Shown here piece after piece: positions 33,449 through 41,376 of a DNA stretch of 64,000 nt. A program made the translations under genes and the position numbers. The notes beneath the pieces were generated by a model. The model was not told the DNA's origin. It made no database searches and saw only the letters and a program-made list of their open reading frames with translations. Source of the stretch: JAKAXS01 sp965279065. GTDB lineage: Bacteria; Pseudomonadota; Alphaproteobacteria; Rhizobiales; Hyphomicrobiaceae. The DNA is taken from NCBI GenBank assembly GCA_965279065.1, contig OZ257134.1, positions 1,736,001 to 1,800,000 of the forward strand, read 5' to 3'. Numbering within the stretch: the first letter of the stretch is position 1; the number at the start of each line of letters is the position of its first letter.

Positions 33449-33519
33449 CCGCTAAGGAGAAGGAGCGAAGCCTGAAGCGCGCATGCCAGGACCCGGCCGC
33501 GAGCAACGTCGCGATCCAT
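33442..33519 (-). CDS. leuL: Leucine-rich leader peptide of leuA (attenuator)
   Basis: A 25-codon frame from ATG 33519 to TGA 33442, about 120 bases before leuA on the same strand. It begins MDRDVARG and ends SLLLLSGP, with four Leu codons in a row (CTC CTT CTC CTT) just before a stop that lies in a stable stem. This is the layout of leucine attenuators: starved ribosomes stall on the Leu run and alter folding of the RNA downstream. The ribosome site is weak and an in-frame TTG lies 24 bases upstream, so the start is uncertain. The role is inferred. Confidence 0.62.
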   Translation of the reverse strand: MDRDVARGRVLACALQASLLLLSGP

Positions 33520-33640
33520 CTTCGGGCCAAAACTGGTAGCCAATTGGCGCACAGACACTTTCCGCAAATCAGGTGTTGCAGAGCGAAGCTCACAATCTCG
33601 CAAACATGACCTGGATTTGCAAGCCCGTCACCCAAACCTC

Positions 33641-34435
33641 TTAGAACGCAACGACCATGCCATCGTAGGCCGGCTCTATATGAGCGGGCAAATCACGCCT
33701 GAGCGTCGCGTAGTCCATTTCGGCCGTCATGTGCGTCAGGATCGCCCGCTTCGGCCGCAGGCGCTCGATCCACTCCAGCGCCCGCCTGAGGTGGAAATGG
33801 CTCGGATGCGGCTGGGGCCGCAAGGCATCGACGATCCAGACGTCAAGCCCCTCCAGCAAAGGGACCGACGCCTCCGGCAGATCGCTGATATCGGGTGAAT
33901 ACGCCAGCTTGCCGAAACGGAAACCGAGGGAGGGGATATCGCCATGCTGCTGCAGGATCGGGAGCGCCCGCAGCATGCCACCGGCCCCGGAAACTTCGAC
34001 CTCCCGCCCCGGCGTTAGTTCGAACGATCTCAGGATGGGCGAATAACTGGATCCCGGAGGCGTCTCGAAGCAATAGCCGAAGCGCGGCACCAGGCTCGCC
34101 CGCGTCGGCTCATCGAGATAGACATCGATCCGCCGTTTCATGGCGTAAGCCACCATCCGCAGGTCGTCGATGCCGTGCGTATGATCCGCGTGGTCATGCG
34201 TGTAGAGCACGCCATCCAAGGCTTCCACGCGCGCGCTGAGAAGCTGTTCGCGCAGATCCGGCGACGTGTCGACGAGCACGCTGGTCCGCCCATCCTTACC
34301 AGTCCGCTCAACGAGAACCGAGCAGCGGCGACGGCGGTTCTTTGGCTCGCTGGGATCGCAGGCACCCCATGTCGGCCCCAGCCGTGGCACGCCGCCCGAG
34401 GAACCGCAACCCAGGATGATCAGACGATGGTTCAT
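33641..34435 (-). CDS. Metallo-beta-lactamase-fold hydrolase (PhnP-like)
   Basis: A 264-residue cytoplasmic metal hydrolase. It has the MBL site YTHDHADHTHGIDDLR, the N-terminal LGCGSSGGVPRLGPTWGACD typical of the PhnP/YcbX-type phosphodiesterases, and the late motifs LGFRFGKLAYSPDISD and RAILTHMTAEMDY. Members cut cyclic phosphate or phosphodiester bonds. The start overlaps the tatD stop by four bases. This tatD-MBL pair is common in alphaproteobacteria after metG. Substrate unknown. Confidence 0.92.
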   Translation of the reverse strand: MNHRLIILGCGSSGGVPRLGPTWGACDPSEPKNRRRRCSVLVERTGKDGRTSVLVDTSPDLREQLLSARVEALDGVLYTHDHADHTHGIDDLRMVAYAMKRRIDVYLDEPTRASLVPRFGYCFETPPGSSYSPILRSFELTPGREVEVSGAGGMLRALPILQQHGDIPSLGFRFGKLAYSPDISDLPEASVPLLEGLDVWIVDALRPQPHPSHFHLRRALEWIERLRPKRAILTHMTAEMDYATLRRDLPAHIEPAYDGMVVAF

Positions 34436-35247
34436 GCAGCAGACGGCCCGGCCATGGCCCGGTCAGCTGCCACACGCGGCACCTTGGTGAAGAGGCGGTA
34501 GAAGTTCTCTGTCGTCGCCGCCGCCAGCGCTTCGGCCGTAATACCGCGCGCCGCGGCGAGAGCCGCAGCAGTATGCACGACATAGGCCGGCTCGTTCGTC
34601 TTGCCGCGATACGGTTGCGGCGCCAGATACGGTGCGTCGGTTTCCACCAGCAACCGATCGAGCGGAACCTCCCGTGCGATGTCACGCAGGTCCTCGGACT
34701 TCTTGAAGCTCACGACGCCCGAGAACGACACATAAAGACCTAGTTCCACCGCCCGCATCGCCAACTCGCGCCCACCCGTGAAACAGTGCAGGATCGCCGG
34801 AAACGGGCCCTTGGCATGCTCATCTTCGAGAATGGCGATGGTATCGGCATCGGCCTCGCGCGTGTGAATCTCGAGCGGCAGTCCGGTCAGGCGGGCCGCG
34901 GCAATATGATTGCGGAAACCCTCCGCCTGCGCATCCGGCGTCGAATGCTGATAATGGTAGTCGAGCCCTGCCTCGCCGATCGACACCACCTTTGCGTGCC
35001 GTGACAGCCGCACGATCTCCTCGACAGGGATGTCGAGTTCCTCATGCGCGTTGTGTGGATGCGTCCCGACCGAACAGTAGACATTGTCGTAGCGCTCGGC
35101 TACCGCGCGAACCTGGCCGAAGCGGCGAATTCGCGTCGAGATCGTCACCATCAGGCCGACACCCGCGGCCCCTGCACGCGCCACGACGCCGTCGAGATCA
35201 TCGGCGAATTGCGGAAAGTCGAGATGGCAGTGGTGGTCGACAAGCAT
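34432..35247 (-). CDS. tatD: TatD-family deoxyribonuclease
   Basis: Metal-dependent 3'-5' DNase of the TIM-barrel amidohydrolase group; 271 residues. Motifs: start VDHHCHLDFP (His-x-His), GTHPHNAHEEL, VVSIGEAGLDYHYQHSTPDA with the bridging Glu, LEIHTREADADTIAIL, FPAILHCFTGGREL and LLVETDAPYLAPQPYRGK. It is the first gene of the pair with the MBL hydrolase, overlapping by four bases. The gene upstream in many relatives is metG; here the upstream 245 bases hold none. Confidence 0.94.
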   Translation of the reverse strand: MLVDHHCHLDFPQFADDLDGVVARAGAAGVGLMVTISTRIRRFGQVRAVAERYDNVYCSVGTHPHNAHEELDIPVEEIVRLSRHAKVVSIGEAGLDYHYQHSTPDAQAEGFRNHIAAARLTGLPLEIHTREADADTIAILEDEHAKGPFPAILHCFTGGRELAMRAVELGLYVSFSGVVSFKKSEDLRDIAREVPLDRLLVETDAPYLAPQPYRGKTNEPAYVVHTAAALAAARGITAEALAAATTENFYRLFTKVPRVAADRAMAGPSAA

Positions 35248-35492
35248 GATCCAATTCCAACGCGCGGCCGCACGCCATAACCCAGATAGGACATCTGCAC
35301 CAGGACGTCACCCGGACGCACCCGACGAAACCAGCCCGGGTGCGCATAGTCTCAATCTAGGTCATCCAGCCGCGCTCGAAGAACGCGCACGGTGTCGCGC
35401 ATGCTTTTCATCGTTAACTTCCGCGTCGTGGCCTTGGAACAAAGCCGCGCGTCGCACCGTTTCCGCAAAGCTCGCTTTCGGAGGTAACGACG

Positions 35493-35651
35493 ATGACGCT
35501 CTCAACTATTCTGATCATCATCCTCATTCTCGCGTTGCTCGGAGCTTTGCCGAACTGGCCCCACAGTCGTAGTTGGGGCTATGGACCTTCCGGTCTCGTC
35601 GGCACGATCCTCATCATTCTTCTAATACTGGCGCTCCTCGGCCGGGTCTAA
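35493..35651 (+). CDS. DUF3309 small membrane protein
   Basis: A 52-residue protein made of two hydrophobic segments, MTLSTILIIILILALLGALP and GLVGTILIILLILALLGRV, joined by NWPHSRSWGYGPSG. This two-span pattern with a Trp/Tyr/Gly-rich middle is the DUF3309 family, frequent as small proteins in alpha- and betaproteobacteria. GGAGG lies nine bases before ATG 35493. The function is unknown; stress-linked expression has been suggested for such small membrane proteins. It stands alone between tatD and the secreted pair. Confidence 0.88.
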   Translation: MTLSTILIIILILALLGALPNWPHSRSWGYGPSGLVGTILIILLILALLGRV

Positions 35652-35775
35652 TTCAAGTCCAATTGAAAAGAAAATGCGCCGCTATTGCGCTGCATTGCAC
35701 GAAACTTCCGAGGAAGAGACACAAAAAAACGCGCCGCGGCGAAGCCTGCAGCGCGTTTCCAATTTGCGTCAGCGC

Positions 35776-36078
35776 TTAGTACTTCGAGGCACCGCCCGAC
35801 TTTTCGTTCTTCTTATCATCGTTGGAATTGTAGGTGGACGAGCCGCTGGCACCGGCGCTGGCACCAGTCGATGAATCCGACTTGCCAGGAGCGGCCTCGG
35901 TAGCTTCATCCATGGCCTTCTGCGGCGGATGCAGCTTGTCGGTACCGCCAGGGTTCTTCATCTCCGGTACGGCCTTCTCGCTCGCAGCTCCGGCAGCCTT
36001 GTTTTGATCTGGCGTCTGTGCCAGTGCCAGCGCCGGAAGCGCCAGCGAAGCCGCAAGGCCGATAACGATGCGTCTCAT
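35776..36078 (-). CDS. Secreted low-complexity protein A (KLHPPQKAMD family)
   Basis: A 100-residue exported protein. Signal peptide MRRIVIGLAASLALPALALA, cleaved before QTPDQ. The mature chain is disordered: charged and Ser/Gly/Ala-rich, with AVPEMKNPGGTDKLHPPQKA as the ordered core shared with its neighbour. ATG 36078 follows GAGGA at eight bases. It is a tandem paralog of the next gene (about 210 bases apart, same strand). No domain is known to me. A role as a periplasmic stress or buffering protein is only a guess. Confidence 0.72.
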   Translation of the reverse strand: MRRIVIGLAASLALPALALAQTPDQNKAAGAASEKAVPEMKNPGGTDKLHPPQKAMDEATEAAPGKSDSSTGASAGASGSSTYNSNDDKKNEKSGGASKY

Positions 36079-36285
36079 GACATGTTCCTCCATGTTTTCT
36101 TGGCGTGCGCTACGAGTCAATTCGGGCGCACTGCCCAGAATCTCCGCGCCTTGGACACGGAAACCCTGTCTGGAGAACGCACACCGCAACGATCCGTTCG
36201 CAGCTCGCGAAATTGTGAGGTCGCACAAAAAAAACGCGCCGATACTCACAGCACCGGCGCGTCGGAACCAAACAATATAGGTCGA

Positions 36286-36603
36286 TTACTTTTGCGTTGC
36301 GCCGTCAGACCCCTTGGTCTCGCCGGCACCGCCAGACTTCGCGTCGTCGGAATTCCAAGTCTTGGCAGCGCCGCTCTCACCGGAACCTGCACCGGATGCA
36401 CTGTCGGACTTCTTCTCAGGCGGCGTGGCCTGATCCATGGCCTTCTGCGGAGGATGCAGCTTGTCGGTCCCGCCCGGGTTCTTCATTTCCGGCGTAGCCG
36501 AATCCATCGCCTTCTCCGGCGGATGAGCCTTGTCCGGAGCCTGCGCGAAAGCAAAGGCTGGAACCGCCGCGGCCGCAACAAGGCCGATCAAAATGCGCTT
36601 CAT
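36286..36603 (-). CDS. Secreted low-complexity protein B (KLHPPQKAMD family)
   Basis: A 105-residue paralog of protein A. Signal peptide MKRILIGLVAAAAVPAFAFA, cleaved before QAPDK. The mature part has two copies of a short unit: HPPEKAMDSATP and HPPQKAMDQATP, separated by EMKNPGGTDKL. Then comes a Ser/Gly/Glu/Lys-rich tail. ATG 36603 is preceded by GGAGG with a short spacing. The repeat suggests internal duplication of the unit; protein A keeps one copy plus a changed one (KAVPEMKNPG). Confidence 0.72.
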   Translation of the reverse strand: MKRILIGLVAAAAVPAFAFAQAPDKAHPPEKAMDSATPEMKNPGGTDKLHPPQKAMDQATPPEKKSDSASGAGSGESGAAKTWNSDDAKSGGAGETKGSDGATQK

Positions 36604-36994
36604 GATTTCCTCCATCTATCCTTGTGGACATTTCTTATTGGCTTGCATGTTCGTGCGGACCGAGGGCCGCGCATCATGTGCAACGCCGCCGGGGGCGTGT
36701 GGGAAGAACGCCAAAGTCGCGCCGAAGTTCACGATCGGGAGAATTACTTTAGACTGCGCCTAACCGCGACCCCGGTCAGACCTTGCGCCGCTTACCCCTG
36801 GTTGGCAATCTTAAGCTACTGTTATAACGTGTAACTTTTGACCCCTGCTCAATCGGCGTCATCCACCCAATGACGCACACGACAATTTCTCATAAATCCC
36901 TCATATTGCTTCTCATAATTCTCTCATCGTGCTAACGATTGCCTCATGGTTGGGCATGGTCGCGTGGCCGCGCCGATAAGCCGGGAAAGTCCGC
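36604..36994. other. Intergenic region upstream of the second efflux operon
   Basis: 391 bases between divergent genes. A weak promoter pair is TTGGCA (36802-36807) and TATAAC (36823-36828), with a 15-base spacer that is shorter than usual. The remaining sequence, AT-richer from 36810 to 36930, has no gene, repeat or terminator that I can support. Confidence 0.4.
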
Positions 36995-37948
36995 ATGCTG
37001 AGGCACATCGGCCTGATCGCTTTACTTGCTCTGGGCGCTTGCGACGAGCCCCGCTCTGAGGCGCGCGACACGGCCGACGCCAGCACCTTCAAGCCGACAT
37101 CGGTTGTCCTGCAACCGGCCGAGGCTGCGCAGAAGATCGACGGCATCGCCACGCTCGTCAGCCCCGAGGGCCTGGCACAACTCAATGCCGATTTGCGTGC
37201 TGCCGAGATCGCCGCGAACTTCAGCGCCCGCGCCTTCGCCCGCTACAAGGAAACGAAGACCCTCCCCGAGCATTCGATCGACAACGCCGAACGCCAAGCG
37301 TCGACCGATTCCACGCAAGTCGCGTTGCTCAAGCTGAAGCTCCGCAACACCTGGGGCGACAAGGCACCGTTCGTCGCGTCAGGCCCGCGCCAGCAGATCG
37401 TCGACGAATTGAGTTCCGGGCGGACGACCCTCGTCCGCTTCGACTTCCCGCGCTCGGTGGAGAAAGATCTGACCAACGTCGCCGTGCAGCCCTTGAGCGG
37501 CGGATCAAGCACCCAGGTCACCGCCATCTGGGCAGCACCCTCCGGCAGCCTCGCCATGCCCGGCACATCGTTCTTTGGATTGATGCCGGCCGGACCCGGC
37601 TTGCGTCCCGGAGACCGGGCACGCGTCACAGGCGAAGGCGCAGTCCCGAACTCGGGCGTCGTCATCCCGGCATCCGCCGTCGTGGTCCACGCCGGAGCCT
37701 CCTGGTGCTACGTCGAGACGAAGCCGGGCACCTTCGAGCGCAAGCTCGTCGCCCTGGACGAGCCCGTCGCCGAAGGCTACCTCGTCAAGGACTTCGCGCC
37801 GGGCACCAAGGTCGTAGACCACGGCGCCTCCGTTCTGTTGTCGCGCGAGGCAGAGCCGGCCGGCGGCGACGATGATGACGACGGCCCCGCTCCCGCCAAA
37901 AAATCCAAACCCAAAGAGACCCCGGTCGCCAGCTCGGATCCTGATTGA
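36995..37948 (+). CDS. Lipoprotein adaptor of the second RND efflux pump
   Basis: A 317-residue membrane-fusion protein. Lipobox LALGAC followed by DEP marks lipid anchoring. The barrel and hairpin parts are short and unusual: LQPAEAAQKIDGIATLVSP, then LADLRAAEIAANFSARAFAR; the later barrel has GLRPGDRARVTGEGAVPNSG and VVIPASAVVVHAGASWCYVE. The C terminus is GGDDDDDGP then AKKSKPKE, a possible metal-binding or disordered tail. The stop overlaps the short spacer before the permease (14 bases), so they are co-transcribed. It is shorter than typical CusB proteins. Substrate unknown. Confidence 0.85.
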   Translation: MLRHIGLIALLALGACDEPRSEARDTADASTFKPTSVVLQPAEAAQKIDGIATLVSPEGLAQLNADLRAAEIAANFSARAFARYKETKTLPEHSIDNAERQASTDSTQVALLKLKLRNTWGDKAPFVASGPRQQIVDELSSGRTTLVRFDFPRSVEKDLTNVAVQPLSGGSSTQVTAIWAAPSGSLAMPGTSFFGLMPAGPGLRPGDRARVTGEGAVPNSGVVIPASAVVVHAGASWCYVETKPGTFERKLVALDEPVAEGYLVKDFAPGTKVVDHGASVLLSREAEPAGGDDDDDGPAPAKKSKPKETPVASSDPD

Positions 37949-37962
37949 GCGGACGAGCGGCA

Positions 37963-40900
37963 ATGATGGACACCCTGATCCGCTGGTCGATCCGTTACCG
38001 TGTCCTCGTCGCGGCCCTGTCGGTTTCGTGGTTGGTCGCCGGCATTGTCTACGCCTTCACGGTTCCCCTGGACGTGTTTCCCGAATTCGTACCGCCCCAG
38101 GTCACAATCCAGACCGAGGCGCCCGGGTTCGCGCCCGAACACGTCGAGCAGATCATCACGCGGCCGATCGAGGCTGCCGTCAACGGCGCTCCCGGCGTCG
38201 AATCCATCCGCTCGGAAAGCGTCTATGGGCTGTCGGTCATCCTGCTGACCTTCGATGAGGACGTCGATCCCGTCACCACCCGTCAGGGCATATCCGAACG
38301 CCTCCAGACGCTGGCGGGAACGTTGCCGATCGGCGTCGCCCAGCCCAAGCTGACGCCGCTCACCTCAAGCACTATGGACGTCCTCAAATTCGGACTGACG
38401 TCCGACAGCGTCGACCCCTACACTTTGCGCGACATCGCCGACTGGACGCTGATGCCCCAGCTTCTGTCCCTGCCCGGCATTGCGCGAGTGACGGTGTACG
38501 GCGGCGCCATCCGCCAGGTTCAGATCCAGCCCGATCTCGACCGCCTGTCCGGGTTGGGCTTGACCGTCGCCGACGTGGCGAGCGCAGGCCGGGAGGCACT
38601 GGCCTTGCGCGGCGCCGGAACGATCGACACCAGCGCCCAGCGCATCACGATCGATGCGCCGCCACCCGCGCCCGATCCGCAGGCTCTGTCGCAGGCCCTC
38701 GTCACCATCCAGGACAACGTACCGATCCGCATCGGCGAGGTGGCGACGGTTGCCATCGGCCCCGCGGTTCCGATCGGCGATGCGACGATCATGGGCCGCC
38801 CCGGCGTGCTGGTGACGATCTCCAGCCAGTTCGGTGCCAACACCCTGAAGGCCACGCAGGCCGTCGAAACGGCTCTTGAGGAGCTCCGCCCGACCCTCGC
38901 CAAGCGCGGCATCACCATTACGATGCTGCACCGCCCGGCGTCGTTCATCGAACGCGCGCTCAGCAACCTTGAACGCGCGCTGGCACTCGGCTCGGCGCTG
39001 ATCCTCATCGTGCTCTATGCGTTCCTGCGCAGCTGGCGCGCCGCCCTGATTTCCTTCCTGGCAATCCCGTTATCCCTGCTCGGCGCCATCGTCGTGCTCG
39101 ACTACTTCGGGGAAACCCTCAACACGATGACCTTGGGTGGCTTTGCCCTGGCACTCGGCGTCCTCGTCGACGATGCCATCATCGACATCGAGAACATCAT
39201 GCGTCGACTGCGCCTCGCCCACGCCGCCGGCGCCGCGGACGACCTAGTCACCATCGAGGATGCCTCGATCGAAATCCGCGGGTCCATGCTCTACGGCACG
39301 CTGGCCGTGATCTTCATCTTCCTGCCCGTACTGTTCGCTGGTGGCGTCCAGGGCCGCTTCATCGGACCTATGGCGCTCACGTTCATCATCGCCGTCTTGG
39401 TGTCCATGCTCGTCGCGCTCACCGTTACGCCGGCGCTCTGCGCGCTGCTTCTTACCGGCAGCGACACGAAGGAGACGCCCCACATCCTCGACAAGCTCAA
39501 GGGCATGCAGACTTGGTGCCTCGAGTTCGTGCGCAAAAGCTGGGCGCTCACGGTCGGCGCACTTGCCGCCGCCGCCGTCGCCGCGATCGCCGTCGTACCC
39601 TTCCTGCACAGCGAGTTAATCCCGCAATTCCGCGAGGGTCACTTCGTCATCCAGATGTCGGCCGCCGCCGAAGGAACCTCCGTCGCCGACATCGTCGCCA
39701 CCGGCGAGCGCATCACGAAGGAACTGCTGAAGCTGCCGTTCATCAAGGTCGTCGGCCACCAGATCGGCCGCGCGGATTCTGGTGAGGACACCTGGAGCCC
39801 CGACAAGAGCGAGTTCCACGTCGAGCTGACCGCCTCGCACACGGAGACGGAAACCGAAGCCCAGGAGATGATCCGCGAAGTCCTCGAAAAATTCCCCGAG
39901 GTCCGCACCGAGGCCATGACCTTTCTCGGCGACCGCATCAGCGAGAGCCTCAGCGGCGAGACGGCCCAGGTCGTGATCAACCTCCATGGCCCGAATTTGG
40001 AAACTCTGGAGAAATCCGCCGAGGACATCGAAAAGGCAGTCAGCGGCATCCCAGGCGTTGCCGATCTGCGCATCCCGAAAACGGCCAAGGTCCCTACGCT
40101 GTCGATCCGTCTCGATCCCGCGGCCCTCACCCGCTATGGCCTCACAGCCCAGGACACCCTGGACACGGTGCAGACCGCCTTCGCCGGCACCACCATCGCC
40201 CAGACCTACGTTGGCGCCCAGACGGTCGATGTCGTCGTTATCCTCAAGGCCAGCGACCGCGGCCGCATCGAGCAGCTGTCGAATCTCCTGATCAGCAATG
40301 CCAGAACGCGCGTCCTGCTGAGCAACGTCGCCACCATCTCTCTGACGGAGGGTCGTTCCAACATCCGCCACGAGGGCGCGCTGCGCCGGGTCAACGTCAA
40401 TTTCAACGGCGCGGAGGGCTATTCCCTGCGCAGCCTCGTCAACGATGCCAAGGAACGCATCGCCGAGCTGAAGCTTCCCGCCGACGTCTACGTCTCCTTC
40501 GCCGGCCAGGCCGAAGCCGAGCGCGCCGGCCAGATACGTCTCGGCGCGCTGACCGGGCTCAGCATCCTGCTCATCGTCATCGCTCTGACGCTGGCCTTCA
40601 AACGCAAGCTGTTAGCACTGGTGCTGCTGGTCAACGTGCCCTTCTCGCTCATCGGCGGCATGGCCGCCATCGTCGCCAGCGGCATCGGCTTGACACTCGG
40701 CAGCCTCGTCGGACTGGTGACCGTGTTCGGCATCGGTGCCCGCAACTCGGTAATGATGCTCGCCCACGTCGAGCACCTCGTCGACCGCGAAGGCCAGCCC
40801 TGGAACGCCGACACGATCCGGCGTGCGGCGGCCGAGCGCTTCGCACCAGTCTTCATGACGGCCCTGATGGCGGCACTCGGGCTGGTACCGCTGGCGTTGG

Positions 40901-41094
40901 GTTTGGGTCGCCCGGGGCACGAGATCGAGGCGCCCATGGCCATCGCCATACTCGGCGGTCTGGCGACGGCGACGTTCCTGAACCTGGTGATCCTGCCGGA
41001 AACCCTGATCCGGGCGTATGGCTGGTGGCGGGGCGAAAACACTCCTGTCGAGGCAAAGCCGGCTGCGCTTTCAGTCGCGAGCACGACGCCCTAG
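37963..41094 (+). CDS. RND efflux permease, heavy-metal-type (CusA/CzcA-like)
   Basis: A 1043-residue, twelve-span proton antiporter. It starts MMDTLIRWSIRYRVLVAAL, has the porter motif VFPEFVPPQVTIQTEAPGFA and ITRPIEAAVNGAPGVESIRS typical of heavy-metal efflux pumps, the TM4 acid run LGVLVDDAIIDIENIMRRLR for proton transfer, and VPFSLIGGMAAIVASG late. The second half is GALTGLSILLIVIALTL. ATG 37963 is chosen; TTG 37945 overlaps the previous stop. The TM4 Asp-Asp is like that of a less studied CusA-like group. No outer-membrane factor follows, so one must be shared. Confidence 0.92.
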   Translation: MMDTLIRWSIRYRVLVAALSVSWLVAGIVYAFTVPLDVFPEFVPPQVTIQTEAPGFAPEHVEQIITRPIEAAVNGAPGVESIRSESVYGLSVILLTFDEDVDPVTTRQGISERLQTLAGTLPIGVAQPKLTPLTSSTMDVLKFGLTSDSVDPYTLRDIADWTLMPQLLSLPGIARVTVYGGAIRQVQIQPDLDRLSGLGLTVADVASAGREALALRGAGTIDTSAQRITIDAPPPAPDPQALSQALVTIQDNVPIRIGEVATVAIGPAVPIGDATIMGRPGVLVTISSQFGANTLKATQAVETALEELRPTLAKRGITITMLHRPASFIERALSNLERALALGSALILIVLYAFLRSWRAALISFLAIPLSLLGAIVVLDYFGETLNTMTLGGFALALGVLVDDAIIDIENIMRRLRLAHAAGAADDLVTIEDASIEIRGSMLYGTLAVIFIFLPVLFAGGVQGRFIGPMALTFIIAVLVSMLVALTVTPALCALLLTGSDTKETPHILDKLKGMQTWCLEFVRKSWALTVGALAAAAVAAIAVVPFLHSELIPQFREGHFVIQMSAAAEGTSVADIVATGERITKELLKLPFIKVVGHQIGRADSGEDTWSPDKSEFHVELTASHTETETEAQEMIREVLEKFPEVRTEAMTFLGDRISESLSGETAQVVINLHGPNLETLEKSAEDIEKAVSGIPGVADLRIPKTAKVPTLSIRLDPAALTRYGLTAQDTLDTVQTAFAGTTIAQTYVGAQTVDVVVILKASDRGRIEQLSNLLISNARTRVLLSNVATISLTEGRSNIRHEGALRRVNVNFNGAEGYSLRSLVNDAKERIAELKLPADVYVSFAGQAEAERAGQIRLGALTGLSILLIVIALTLAFKRKLLALVLLVNVPFSLIGGMAAIVASGIGLTLGSLVGLVTVFGIGARNSVMMLAHVEHLVDREGQPWNADTIRRAAAERFAPVFMTALMAALGLVPLALGLGRPGHEIEAPMAIAILGGLATATFLNLVILPETLIRAYGWWRGENTPVEAKPAALSVASTTP

Positions 41095-41169
41095 ACAGTT
41101 CCCGACGGCACCAAAGAAAATGTCACACAATGCAATTAGGAAGCCTCCAACGACATCGGAGTGAGTCCT

Positions 41170-41376
41170 ATGACCCAAATCGAGTCCCTGAAGACCGGCG
41201 ACTGCGTCGAACTGATGTTCCGCGACGGCGCCGACACCATGCGCACCAAGTGGTACCGCGGCGAAGTCATCGTCGCCGATAACGACACCTGGCCACTGGT
41301 GAAGCTCGAAGACGGCCAACTAACGGAAGTCCGGCCATTCATGACGTGGCGGGCAACTACCGCTCAAACCGCTTGA
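41170..41376 (+). CDS. Small hypothetical protein
   Basis: A 68-residue soluble protein: MTQIESLKTGDCVELMFRDG, then TMRTKWYRGEVIVADNDTWP and LVKLEDGQLTEVRPFMTWRA. The mostly beta, SH3/Tudor-like pattern (a charged short barrel) is suggested only by eye. ATG 41170 has GGAG about ten bases upstream; a GTG at 41161 is in frame. It lies 75 bases after the efflux permease and overlaps the end of the ettA gene on the opposite strand by 20 bases. No family is recognised. Confidence 0.55.
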   Translation: MTQIESLKTGDCVELMFRDGADTMRTKWYRGEVIVADNDTWPLVKLEDGQLTEVRPFMTWRATTAQTA

